DNA of 32,502 nucleotides from Acidisphaera sp. (GCA_019240635.1 JAFAYA010000017.1:1-32502), one strand, 5' to 3'; numbered from the stretch's first letter, positions 7,763 through 14,840 are shown. Numbers and translations are program-made. Notes: generated by a model from the sequence alone, not told the origin.

Positions 7763-8586
7763 GCCCCGGCGAGCGCCTTTCGCGCCAGTTCCCGCCACTC
7801 CGGCCCCGCAATCCCCCAATCGTACCATTCGTAGTGCAGCCGACCGGCATGCGGCGGCTGCAGAAAATCGTAGGTCGGCGCCGCGCGGAACGATTCCTTG
7901 TCGACCCGAAACTGTGCAAGCGTCGCGCGCTGCGTCGCGAAGGCGGCGATCATCGCCCGTTTCCTTTCGCACTCCTCTGGCGACAGCACGATTTCGACCG
8001 CCGCGCCATCCCCCAGGAACCGGCTGCTCACCAGGCCGCCCTCGCCGGCGTGATAAAACGGCATCTCCAAAATCTCCGGCCGGCGTTTTTGCCGCTGCCC
8101 CGCCAGATGCACGATCAGCGTCGTTGCATCGTGATCAGGGTGCCCGCCCTCATACGGATGGGTCAGCACCGCCGCCGCCTGGTGCCCCGCCAGCAATTCC
8201 GCGAGCGTCCCCGCCAGCCCCGGCATGGCGAATGACGCACCCTGATCCGGCGCCCCCAGCTCCGCAATTTCCTCCGGCACGACGCCGCCCGCCCGCAGCG
8301 CCGCCGCCAGCTCCCCCCGCCGCGCCGCCGCATAATCCGCCGCGCTCGAAAACCCCGCCGCTCGCGCATCGGAAAGGTTGCGCGGCGCCCCATCCGTCAC
8401 GTGCACCAGCAGCAATTTCTGAAACAGATACAGCAACGCCCCGGCGCCGATCGTCTCGTCGTCCGGATGCGCGACGACCACCGCAACCGGCGCCTCCACC
8501 GGCACCCGCCGCACCAGCCGTTCCAGAATGTCCGATCCGATGGCACCCATATCGTCAGCCGCTCTGCCGACCGCGCGCTCACCCAT
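7759..8586 (-). CDS. PIG-L family N-acetylglucosaminyl deacetylase-like protein
   Basis: 275 residues. The zinc-binding AHPDDE motif is at residues 39-44 (VVVAHPDDETIGAGAL) and the second metal/catalytic segment GGHPDHD is at about 147-153, so both halves of the LmbE/PIG-L active site are intact. Family members hydrolyse the N-acetyl group of GlcNAc joined to inositol, malate or lipids, or act on similar amides. The ATG at 8586 is the longest start; the in-frame ATG at 8550 is also possible because neither has a strong ribosome site. It is the first gene of a four-gene coupled set; upstream is a 67-bp gap to a small membrane protein gene in the same direction. Confidence 0.92.
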   Translation of the reverse strand: MGERAVGRAADDMGAIGSDILERLVRRVPVEAPVAVVVAHPDDETIGAGALLYLFQKLLLVHVTDGAPRNLSDARAAGFSSAADYAAARRGELAAALRAGGVVPEEIAELGAPDQGASFAMPGLAGTLAELLAGHQAAAVLTHPYEGGHPDHDATTLIVHLAGQRQKRRPEILEMPFYHAGEGGLVSSRFLGDGAAVEIVLSPEECERKRAMIAAFATQRATLAQFRVDKESFRAAPTYDFLQPPHAGRLHYEWYDWGIAGPEWRELARKALAGA

Positions 8587-8653
8587 GAATGCTCACATCC
8601 GAGGTTCATGAAGTTGCCAAACCCAGCACAATTGTTTGTGGCTAGCCAGGCTG

Positions 8654-9001
8654 CTACATCCACAGTTGCCAAGCGAAGCCTGCGGCCCCAACGGCTGCAA
8701 GGAACGCTCCGCACCAACCATAGAAGCGTAGCGGAGACATCATCGCTTGATGGTCGGCATCGGCTGCCACTCTGGCTTCTGCGGAGCGCGGTCGTTCCGC
8801 TGCGGCCCTGAACACATCAACGCCCCAGGTTGGAACCTTCTGATCCAAGCTCGCGAGCGTGCAATCAAGCCAGGTCAGGCCGCCAAGGAGGAAGAGGCCG
8901 GCGAAGCCGAGACGACTGGTGATCAGGGCCGCGGCGACAATCAGGGCACCGACGACCACACAGGCGGCAGCATTGGCGATGGAACCAGCCGAAAATCTCA
9001 C
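8654..9001 (-). CDS. Small hypothetical membrane protein
   Basis: 115 residues from a GTG start. Two adjacent hydrophobic stretches at about residues 9-29 and 32-46 (VVVGALIVAAALITSRLGFA, then LFLLGGLTWL) and one at 94-113 (FYGWCGAFLAAVGAAGFAWQ) predict two or three membrane segments around a charged linker of about 45 residues (ERPRSAEARVAADAD). I do not recognise a named family. The surrounding DNA is visibly less GC-rich than the rest of the window, and the GTG has no clear ribosome site, so the start is uncertain. The hydrophobic pattern, with charged residues confined to the linker, is what argues that it is coding. It lies between the GH-like gene and the PIG-L gene on the same strand. 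Role unknown. Confidence 0.6.
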   Translation of the reverse strand: MRFSAGSIANAAACVVVGALIVAAALITSRLGFAGLFLLGGLTWLDCTLASLDQKVPTWGVDVFRAAAERPRSAEARVAADADHQAMMSPLRFYGWCGAFLAAVGAAGFAWQLWM

Positions 9002-9074
9002 GTCAGGTGTTTTGGAACATTTCGGCCTCAGTCGGCTTCCGCCGCAAATGGATCGCCGGGCGGATCAAGGAGAT

Positions 9075-9998
9075 CTACGCCGTCGCCTTAGCCTCAACTG
9101 ACGACCCAACCCCCGGCGCATATCGCCGGATCATCGCGGCACAAAACGCGGCGAATTCTTCCGGCTCCCGCGGCGGCGCCGTGTAGTGCGGCCACACGCC
9201 TTTCTCCTCCGGCGTGAAGCAGAACGTGATGGTCACCGCAAAATCTTCCAGCGCCCGCATCTGCCGGTCGAACCACGCCTCTGCATCCGGCCGCAGCCAG
9301 TCCGCCCAACTCAGCCCGGTACGTAGATAGGTCACCCCGAGATCGCGCATCCAGCGCACCGCGTCATCCAGCCGGTGGTCCTGGAAATGGAACCACTGGC
9401 AGATGCCGAATTCCGGCGTGTGCTCCGCAAACACGCGCGCCGCGCGCTTCGGCCGCCCGGCCTCGTCCAGCAACCCCATGTGAAAATGCCGGTAGTAGGA
9501 CGACCCCTCCGCCTCCTTGTGCCGCGTCGTCGCCGGCCAGGCCGCCGGCAGGTCGTACAGGCTGTACCAGTGAATGCGCGGCGAGCGGCCGGTCAGCAGC
9601 GACGCAGTGCGCTGCAATCCCCATTCCTGCACTTCCTCGGCGCCGAAGCTGGACACGCCGACTTCGGAGACCCAGACCGGCAAATCCGTCACCGCGCGGA
9701 TTTCGTCGAGCTTGGCCGGCCACTCGTCGATCGTCCAGAGGTTCCAGTCCAGCGGGAAGCCGTGCACGGCCACCGCGTCGACATCGGCCAGCACGCCCTG
9801 GCCGGCCAGGCAGCGAATGAAGTCCGGATCGATTGGCGAGATGCCGCCCAGCACGCGCGGCAATCCCGGTGCCTCGGCGGCGATCGCCTGGCCGGCCAGC
9901 CTGGCCATGCGCGCGAAGGCGGTCCAGCCGGGATCGGCCTGCAAATCCCAATGCGACTTGTTGTTCGGCTCGTTCCAGATCATCGCCGCCTCGATCAT
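9075..9998 (-). CDS. Glycosidase-like TIM-barrel protein with permuted motif order (beta-xylosidase-like)
   Basis: 307 residues. The acid/base-type motif IWNEPN is at residues 7-12 (Glu10), and WVSEVGVSSFG supplies a likely nucleophile at Glu112. The spacing of about 100 fits retaining clan GH-A enzymes such as beta-xylosidases. The segments that normally precede WNEPN in such barrels lie at the C-terminus instead: LGVTYLRTGLSWADW at about 220-234, then VTITFCFTPEEKGVWPHYTA at 255-274 and EEFAAFCAAMIRRYAP at 280-295. The chain therefore seems to begin at strand beta-4 and end at helix alpha-3. The ATG at 9998 overlaps the methyltransferase stop (ATGA), which makes an N-terminal truncation unlikely. 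There is no signal peptide, so a cytoplasmic role is expected. The substrate is unknown; it may tailor or proofread the glycan built by the neighbouring genes. Confidence 0.8.
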   Translation of the reverse strand: MIEAAMIWNEPNNKSHWDLQADPGWTAFARMARLAGQAIAAEAPGLPRVLGGISPIDPDFIRCLAGQGVLADVDAVAVHGFPLDWNLWTIDEWPAKLDEIRAVTDLPVWVSEVGVSSFGAEEVQEWGLQRTASLLTGRSPRIHWYSLYDLPAAWPATTRHKEAEGSSYYRHFHMGLLDEAGRPKRAARVFAEHTPEFGICQWFHFQDHRLDDAVRWMRDLGVTYLRTGLSWADWLRPDAEAWFDRQMRALEDFAVTITFCFTPEEKGVWPHYTAPPREPEEFAAFCAAMIRRYAPGVGSSVEAKATA

Positions 9999-10756
9999 CG
10001 CGGCCTCGCCGGATAAACGGCGCCGTACGCGGCGTCCGGGCGCGCCGCGCGGCGGCAGACGAACACCTCCTCTTCCGGGTGCGCGGTGATCTCGAACCCG
10101 GTGCTGCGCAGCATGGCGGCCGAGCAGGCCGCGTTGGGCGCCCACCAGTTGGTCGGATCATGCGCGTAGGAGTGCTCGATGAAGTGCAGCTTCGGGTAGC
10201 CGGGATCATCGAACGGCGCGGTCTCCCAGAACGCATAGTCGTCCTGCAGCTTCGGCATTGCGTCGCTGCCGCGCTGCAAGGACTGAAAGACCAGCATGTC
10301 GCGCGCGACGTGCTCATGGATCAGATCGAGCGCCAGCAGCGGATGCCGCAGGTGATAGAGCACGCCGATGAACAGCACGAGATCGAAGCGCTCGCCGAGC
10401 GCGCCGACGTCGTACACCGAAAGCTTGCGGAACTCGATCTGGAGCCCCTCGACCTCGGCCGCGAAGCGCGCCTGCGCGAGGTAGTCCTCGTCGAAATCGA
10501 TGCCGAGCACGCGCGCCGCGCCGCGCCGCTTCAGCGCCATCGCGTGGAACCCGGCGTTGCAGCCGATGTCGAGCACGGTCTTGCCGGTCAGGTCCGCCGG
10601 GATCGCGCCGGCGAAGCGCTGCCACTTCACGTTCGGATAGTCGCCGAGGAAGTGGTCGGGCGCGGTGCGCACGCCCTTGAGGTCGAGATTGTGGAACCAC
10701 GGTCCGAGCGCCTGGGCGCGCTCGCGGATGCGCTCCTGCGTCCACTCCGCCGTCAT
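9995..10756 (-). CDS. CmoB-like methyltransferase (resembles the TIGR04290 family)
   Basis: 253 residues. It opens with LGPWFHNLDLKGVRTAP and has KWQRFAGAIPADLTGKTVLD followed by IGCNAGFHAMALKRRGAARV (motif I) and VLGIDFDEDYLAQARFAAE. GVLYHLRHPLLALDLI is typical of the CmoB/DUF1698 group, but the protein is shorter than the tRNA enzyme CmoB. From memory this pattern matches a family named TIGR04290, often met in unassigned glycan clusters; that name needs an HMM check. The start at 10756 overlaps the nucleotidyltransferase stop (ATGA), and its own stop overlaps the GH-like gene start in the same way. A small-molecule or sugar substrate is more likely than tRNA in this setting, by inference. 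Confidence 0.87.
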   Translation of the reverse strand: MTAEWTQERIRERAQALGPWFHNLDLKGVRTAPDHFLGDYPNVKWQRFAGAIPADLTGKTVLDIGCNAGFHAMALKRRGAARVLGIDFDEDYLAQARFAAEVEGLQIEFRKLSVYDVGALGERFDLVLFIGVLYHLRHPLLALDLIHEHVARDMLVFQSLQRGSDAMPKLQDDYAFWETAPFDDPGYPKLHFIEHSYAHDPTNWWAPNAACSAAMLRSTGFEITAHPEEEVFVCRRAARPDAAYGAVYPARPR

Positions 10757-11556
10757 GCCCCCGCCTCCGCCAGCCGCGCGCCGGGGCGGCGCGGCGCTTG
10801 GCCGGCCGGGAAGGCCGTGCCGGTCTCGCCGGCAAGCAGCCGCATCGCCTCGCGATAGCCGTTCAGCGTGCCCACGTCGACGTAGCTGGTGCCGGCGCGC
10901 ACGCCGACCGCCTCGCCACCCGCCTCGCCTCCTTGGGCCAGCCAGGCGTTCACCAGCGTGCCGACGAACTGGTCGCGTCGGTCGCGCGCCTGCCACAGCG
11001 CGTGCAGCGCGTGCAGCACCGAGCCGGGCATCTTGAACGCCCCCCACACCCAATGCGAGCGCGCGTCCGGCGACTTGACCTGGATTTCCCGCACGCGTCC
11101 GTCCGCGTCGGTCTCGACGGCGTCGAACAATTCGGGTCGCTCCACCGGAAACAGCAGGAAGGAGAGCCGATCATCCGGCAGTGCGCGGAGCGCGTCCTCC
11201 GGGAACCACACCGTATCGGGCAGGCCGACGATCACCGGCTCGTCCGGATGGATCAGCGGCAGCGCGCAGAAGATCGCATCGTTCAGCCCGTTCGCCTGGT
11301 TCTGCACGGCGTAGGCCAGGGCGGCGCCGCCGAACGCCCCGCCGTAGTATTGCAGGATGTCGGATTTTCCCGGCGAGATGACGATGCAGATTTTCGTCGC
11401 GCCGCCGCGCAGCATGCGCTCGAGCAGGTATTCGCTGACCGCGCGCGGGCGCTCGACGCCGTCCTCGCTGCGGCTGCCCACCGGCAGCAATTCCTTGGAG
11501 AAGGCCAGCGGCTGGATGCGCGTGCCGTTGCCGGCCGCCGGGATGATGCCCCACAT
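10753..11556 (-). CDS. Sugar-phosphate nucleotidyltransferase
   Basis: 267 residues. The N-terminal WGIIPAAGNGTRIQPLAFSK is the signature nucleotide-binding loop of the GlmU/RmlA/GalU-like superfamily (G-x-G-T-R plus the K-E-L-L-P segment that follows). Later parts fit the same fold: QNQANGLNDAIFCALPLI, VIVGLPDTVWF in the metal-binding region and SYVDVGTLNGYREAM at the C-terminus. It would activate a sugar 1-phosphate to an NDP-sugar, probably feeding the two CgeB-type transferases encoded immediately upstream in the same operon. There is no hexapeptide-repeat acetyltransferase domain, so it is not a full GlmU. The start is 4 nt past the CgeB stop with AGGAGG 9 nt before it. The base and sugar cannot be assigned by eye. 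Confidence 0.9.
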   Translation of the reverse strand: MWGIIPAAGNGTRIQPLAFSKELLPVGSRSEDGVERPRAVSEYLLERMLRGGATKICIVISPGKSDILQYYGGAFGGAALAYAVQNQANGLNDAIFCALPLIHPDEPVIVGLPDTVWFPEDALRALPDDRLSFLLFPVERPELFDAVETDADGRVREIQVKSPDARSHWVWGAFKMPGSVLHALHALWQARDRRDQFVGTLVNAWLAQGGEAGGEAVGVRAGTSYVDVGTLNGYREAMRLLAGETGTAFPAGQAPRRPGARLAEAGA

Positions 11557-11560
11557 GCGC

Positions 11561-12652
11561 TCAGGCCTCCTGGTGCAATCCGCCGGCCGTCGCCGATTCC
11601 AGCGCCGCCACCATCTCGCGCGCCCGCCGTGCGGCCGAATGCTCCTCGAGCGTGCGCACGCGGGCGCGCCGCGCCATCGCCGCGAGCTCGCCGTCGGGCA
11701 GGTCGAGCGCCGCGAGCGCCTGCTCCGTGCTGTCGGCCACCAAGATTTCCCGGCCGGGCTCGAAGAACGATTCCAGCCCGTCCCAGCGGTCGCTGAGCAC
11801 CGGCGTGCCGCAAGCCGCCGCCTCGAACAGCCGGCCGGACGGGCACCAGCCCATCTGCGCCATCGCCGCGCGCGTCACGTTCAGGGTCACGCGCGAGGAA
11901 CAGTAGAAGGCCGCGTGCTCGGCCGGCGGCAGATGGCGCACGAACCAGATGTTCGCTGCCCAGGGAAATTGCTGCGGGTACTGCGCGCCGCCGATGACGA
12001 AGCGCTCGCCCGGCCGCGCCCGCGCCGGCGCCACGAACAGCCGCTCGAGCCGCTCCTGCCGGTCGTCCGAATAGGTGCCGAGATAGGAGAGCAGCGCCTG
12101 GAATCGCGGGACCGGCGGGACCGGATGATGCGTCTGCGGATCCACCGAGCCGTAGACCGGTACCACGCGACGCGCGCCAAGCCGCTCGCGCAGCGCACGC
12201 AGCGCCGCTCCGCCGGTGTAGCTGAGCACGATGTCGAAGCCGGCCAGCCCCTCCGGCCCGATATAGCCGACCGGTTCGCCGGCCTCGAGCCGCGCCAGCG
12301 TGATCGGCGTATCGAGATCGTAGAAGCAGCGCACCGCCACCCGGCTCTCCTGCACCAGCCGCGTCGCCTCGATCCCGTCCGGACAATAGGAGGTGACCAT
12401 GCCGATATCGGCGCCGGCGAGTTCGCGGCGCGCGCGCGGCTGTGCGTGCTGCCAGTCGGGATAGAGGATGAGCCGGCCGCCCTCCGGCAGTTCCGCGAGA
12501 TCGCGATGCGCGGCGTAGTAGGGCACGTCGCGCTCGAAGAACGCGACCTGGTGCCCGTCGGCGAGCAGCGCGCGGATCAGCCCGCGCCACAGCGCCGCGT
12601 GGCCGTTGCCCCATGAGGAACTGACGGCCAGGCCGAAGATCACGATCTTCAT
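11561..12652 (-). CDS. CgeB-type glycosyltransferase (copy A)
   Basis: 363 residues. Begins MKIVIFGLAVSSSWGNGHAA, with a beta strand followed by the Gly-rich loop shared with its upstream paralogue. Further matches to CgeB/YkvP-like (DUF3880 plus Glyco_trans_1_2) proteins are CFYDLDTPITLARL, LSYLGTYSDDRQERLERLF, RVTLNVTRAAMAQMGWCPSG and RLFEAAACGTPVLSDRWDGL, the last being the nucleotide-sugar side of a GT-B fold. The ATG at 12652 overlaps the stop of copy B as ATGA; a longer open frame upstream is only the shadow of copy B. Cytoplasmic, retaining or inverting not determined. Sugar donor probably comes from the downstream nucleotidyltransferase, by context. Confidence 0.88.
   Translation of the reverse strand: MKIVIFGLAVSSSWGNGHAALWRGLIRALLADGHQVAFFERDVPYYAAHRDLAELPEGGRLILYPDWQHAQPRARRELAGADIGMVTSYCPDGIEATRLVQESRVAVRCFYDLDTPITLARLEAGEPVGYIGPEGLAGFDIVLSYTGGAALRALRERLGARRVVPVYGSVDPQTHHPVPPVPRFQALLSYLGTYSDDRQERLERLFVAPARARPGERFVIGGAQYPQQFPWAANIWFVRHLPPAEHAAFYCSSRVTLNVTRAAMAQMGWCPSGRLFEAAACGTPVLSDRWDGLESFFEPGREILVADSTEQALAALDLPDGELAAMARRARVRTLEEHSAARRAREMVAALESATAGGLHQEA
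11566..11571 (-). promoter_or_regulatory. AGGAGG ribosome-binding site for the nucleotidyltransferase
   Basis: AGGAGG on the minus strand lies within the last codons of the upstream CgeB-type gene (CAG GAG GCC TGA), 9 nt before the ATG at 11556. It is one of the few perfect Shine-Dalgarno cores in the locus and supports this start. Confidence 0.65.
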
Positions 12653-13779
12653 GCGCGCGCCACCCGACGCGGCCGGCTGCGCGCGGCCAGCGCGGCGCGC
12701 GCGTAGCCTTCGAGTTCGGCGGCCCGATGCTCGCCGGTATGCGCGGCCAGCACGCGCGCCCGCGCCCGCTGCCCGATCGCCAGCCGCTCCGCCTCCGGCA
12801 GGTCGCGCAGCATGGCGAGCACCTCCGCCCCGGAGCGCGCGATCAGGATCTCCTCGCCGGGACGGAACAGCGTGTCGAGCCCCGGCCACCAGTCGCTGAT
12901 GACCGGGGTGGCGCAGGCCGCCGCCTCGAACAGCCGCACGCTCGGGCTGAAGCCGCGCCGCACCATGTCGGCGCGCGTCACGTTGAGCGTGAAGCGCTGG
13001 CCGGCGTAGAAGCCGGGATGCCGGTCCGGCGGCAGGTGCTCGATGCGCGCGCAGTTGTCCGGCCAGACCAGCGTCTCCGGGTATTGCGGCCCGGCCACGA
13101 CGAAGCGCCCGGTCGGCCAGGCGCGCGCGGGGTCGCACAGCAGCGCCGCGAGCACGGGCTGGCGATCGGCGCTGTAGGTGCCGAGATAGCCGAGATCCCA
13201 GGCCTGTCCGCCGGCGGGCGAGGCTTCGGCGGGCGGATCGGCCGAGCAGTAGAGCGGCCGCGCCATGCGCGCGCGAAAACGCTGCTCCAGCTCGCGCAAG
13301 ATCGGGCCGCCGGTGAAGGAGAGGTAGAGGTCGAAGCCCGGAATCAGCTCCGGTCGCAGATAGTCGCACCGTCCGTCCGCCAGTGCGGCGAGCGTCACCG
13401 GCGTGTCGATGTCGTAGAAGGCGGTGGCCCCCTGCGCGAGCCGCTGCACCAGCCGGCAGACGGCGACGCCGTCCGGCACGAAGGAGCCGACGATCACCAG
13501 ATCAGCCTGGCGGAGTGCCTGGGCATGAAGCGACTCGAGCTCCGCGACGCCGTCGTACAGCCGCGTTAGGCCGTACGGCGGCTGCGGCAGGTCGCGCGTG
13601 TCGCGATACCAGGGCTTGTCGCGCTCGAGGAACAGCACGGCGTGGCCGCGGCGCGCCAGGCCGCGCACCAGGCTGCGATACGTCGTCGCGTGGCCGTTGC
13701 CCCAGGAGGAGGTGATGGTCAGGCCGAGGATGACGATGTTCAGCGGCGGGCCGGCCCCGTGCACGCGCACCCCTCTCAT
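12649..13779 (-). CDS. CgeB-type glycosyltransferase (copy B)
   Basis: 376 residues, a paralogue of copy A with the same motif ladder: TSSWGNGHATTYRSLVRGL, ATAFYDIDTPVTLAAL, LGYLGTYSADRQPVLAALL, RFTLNVTRADMVRRGFSPSV and RLFEAAACATPVISDWWPGL. The first 12 residues (MRGVRVHGAGPP) precede the conserved strand LNIVILG and may be non-native: a CTG at 13743 would align with the start of copy A. The C-terminus is Arg/Ala-rich. Two consecutive homologous transferases suggest two different linkages or sugars added in succession. A 79-bp gap separates it from the hydrolase gene upstream on the same strand. Acceptor unknown. Confidence 0.87.
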   Translation of the reverse strand: MRGVRVHGAGPPLNIVILGLTITSSWGNGHATTYRSLVRGLARRGHAVLFLERDKPWYRDTRDLPQPPYGLTRLYDGVAELESLHAQALRQADLVIVGSFVPDGVAVCRLVQRLAQGATAFYDIDTPVTLAALADGRCDYLRPELIPGFDLYLSFTGGPILRELEQRFRARMARPLYCSADPPAEASPAGGQAWDLGYLGTYSADRQPVLAALLCDPARAWPTGRFVVAGPQYPETLVWPDNCARIEHLPPDRHPGFYAGQRFTLNVTRADMVRRGFSPSVRLFEAAACATPVISDWWPGLDTLFRPGEEILIARSGAEVLAMLRDLPEAERLAIGQRARARVLAAHTGEHRAAELEGYARAALAARSRPRRVARA

Positions 13780-13858
13780 CGCCCCGCGCGCGCCGCGCGC
13801 CAGAACCCAGGGCGGCGCATTGCAGCGTACCTGACGCGGCGGGTCCAGCCGGCGCGCG

Positions 13859-14623
13859 TCACTCCCCGGCCACCCGCAACTCGAACAGCGTGGTGGTGTC
13901 GAGATCGTCGCCGAACCACGCGCTGATCGCCGCCTCGCGGACGCCGATGTATTTTGGCTCGTCGTTCTCCAGCACCATCGGCACGTCGTGCCCGGGCACC
14001 AGCACGGTTCCGTGCCGCTGCCGCCACAGCGCCCAGATGCGGTCGATCGATGCGCGGCTCACCGCGGGATCGTAGGTCATGTCGGCGCTGCGCGAGAGCA
14101 GCTCCGCGCGGTTCTTCGCGGCGTCGCCCGTGAAGATCACGTCGCGCTCGCCGCCCGCGAGCACGAAGATCAGATGCCCCGGCGTGTGCCCTGGCGCGTC
14201 GTGCGCCGTCAGGCCCGGCAGCACCGCGCTGCCCGCCGCGACGCGGCGCGTACGCGGCAATTCCAGCAATTCCCGCACATACAGTTCCGGCACCGGCGTT
14301 TCGCCCCAGCGCTGCCCGACCGCCCAGTCGAGCTCCTGCGCCCCGATGCTGATTGCCGCCCGCGGGAACAGCACCCAGTTGATCGAGTGGTCCCAGTGGG
14401 AGTGGGTCAGGATGACGTCGGTCACCGCGTCGGGACGCAGGCCGCGCTCGGCGAGCCGGCGGATCAGCAGGTCGCGCTGGCCGAACGAGCCGACATCGAT
14501 CAATGCGATGCGCCCGCGGCCGCGCAGCAGCGCGATCGTGCTCCAGCCGAGCCCACCATGGCAGACCGCCTTGCCTGGATAGCCCTGCACGACGATGTCG
14601 AGCGCGTACTCTTCGGCGGCCAT
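13859..14623 (-). CDS. Metallo-beta-lactamase-fold hydrolase
   Basis: 254 residues. The zinc motif THSHWDHS gives His74, His76, Asp78 and His79; the remaining ligands are His146 in DAPGHTPGH, Asp167 in FTGDAAKN and His212 in VPGHD. The complete dinuclear site means an active hydrolase, of the N-acyl homoserine lactonase/quorum-quenching-like or glyoxalase-II-like type; the substrate is not decided by sequence. No signal peptide, so cytoplasmic. The start at 14623 is supported by AGGGAGG 4 nt upstream; the open frame continues to 14737 with Arg-rich, family-unlike sequence. Divergent from the oxidoreductase operon. It is first in the 13-gene minus-strand run, but the 79-bp gap to the next gene leaves co-transcription open. 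Confidence 0.88.
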   Translation of the reverse strand: MAAEEYALDIVVQGYPGKAVCHGGLGWSTIALLRGRGRIALIDVGSFGQRDLLIRRLAERGLRPDAVTDVILTHSHWDHSINWVLFPRAAISIGAQELDWAVGQRWGETPVPELYVRELLELPRTRRVAAGSAVLPGLTAHDAPGHTPGHLIFVLAGGERDVIFTGDAAKNRAELLSRSADMTYDPAVSRASIDRIWALWRQRHGTVLVPGHDVPMVLENDEPKYIGVREAAISAWFGDDLDTTTLFELRVAGE

Positions 14624-14643
14624 GCGCCCTCCCTGCCGTCGTG

Positions 14644-14671
14644 TGTATGGCCCGACGGCGCGACGAGTCAA
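14644..14671 (-). promoter_or_regulatory. Candidate promoter of the hydrolase gene
   Basis: On the minus strand TTGACT (14671-14666) is a 5/6 match to the sigma-70 -35 box, and CATACA (14649-14644) sits 16 nt on as a poor -10 (3/6). Transcription would start near 14637 and leave a leader of about 14 nt holding AGGGAGG. The -35 abuts a perfect palindrome. Plausible but not strong. Confidence 0.35.
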
Positions 14672-14686
14672 AGCACCGCGGTGCTT
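14671..14686. promoter_or_regulatory. Perfect 16-bp palindrome, candidate operator
   Basis: AAGCACCGCGGTGCTT is identical on both strands. It lies in the 217-bp region between the divergent hydrolase and oxidoreductase genes, overlapping by one base the candidate -35 of the hydrolase. This position suits a dimeric repressor or activator acting on one or both genes. No regulator gene is encoded nearby, so the binding protein is unknown. It lacks a spacer, so hairpin formation in RNA would need an unpaired centre and is less likely. Confidence 0.45.
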
Positions 14687-14830
14687 CTTCGCATGTGCAG
14701 CATAGCCGCGTGCCCGGCATGGCCGCATGGACGCCACCGCGCGGGCGGCGGCCTATCGAAACGCGGCGGAGGATGGCATAATGAGGGGCGTCCAGCGCGG
14801 TCCTGAAGCTGCCGGGCAAGAAGCACGCGG

Positions 14831-14836
14831 AGGAGG
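14831..14836 (+). promoter_or_regulatory. AGGAGG ribosome-binding site before a TTG start
   Basis: AGGAGG lies 4 nt before the TTG at 14841, where family-like sequence (DIRDPDYFHKVVDCQWACPA) begins. A competing in-frame ATG at 14781 has GGAGG 8 nt upstream, but would add 20 residues of low-complexity Gly/Ala/Arg sequence. Confidence 0.5.
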
Positions 14837-14840
14837 AGAC

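Noticed and set aside
8627-8640. CACAA-TTGT-TTGTG inverted repeat about 40 bp upstream of the PIG-L gene
   Set aside because: Five-bp arms are easily found by chance in this less GC-rich patch, and no promoter elements line up with it.
8747-9091. Plus-strand frame of 114 codons opposite the small membrane protein
   Set aside because: Glu/Gly/Thr-rich without structure; the minus frame has well-formed hydrophobic segments and is the better candidate.
9995-10756. Annotation as the tRNA-modifying enzyme CmoB
   Set aside because: Motifs are CmoB-like, but the protein is too short and is coupled to glycan genes; a separate small-molecule methyltransferase family fits better.
14754-14782. Possible -10 (CATAAT, 14777-14782) for the oxidoreductase operon
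   Set aside because: No acceptable -35 at 16-18 bp upstream (TATCGA at the 17-bp position), and it overlaps a possible start codon; not strong enough to annotate.
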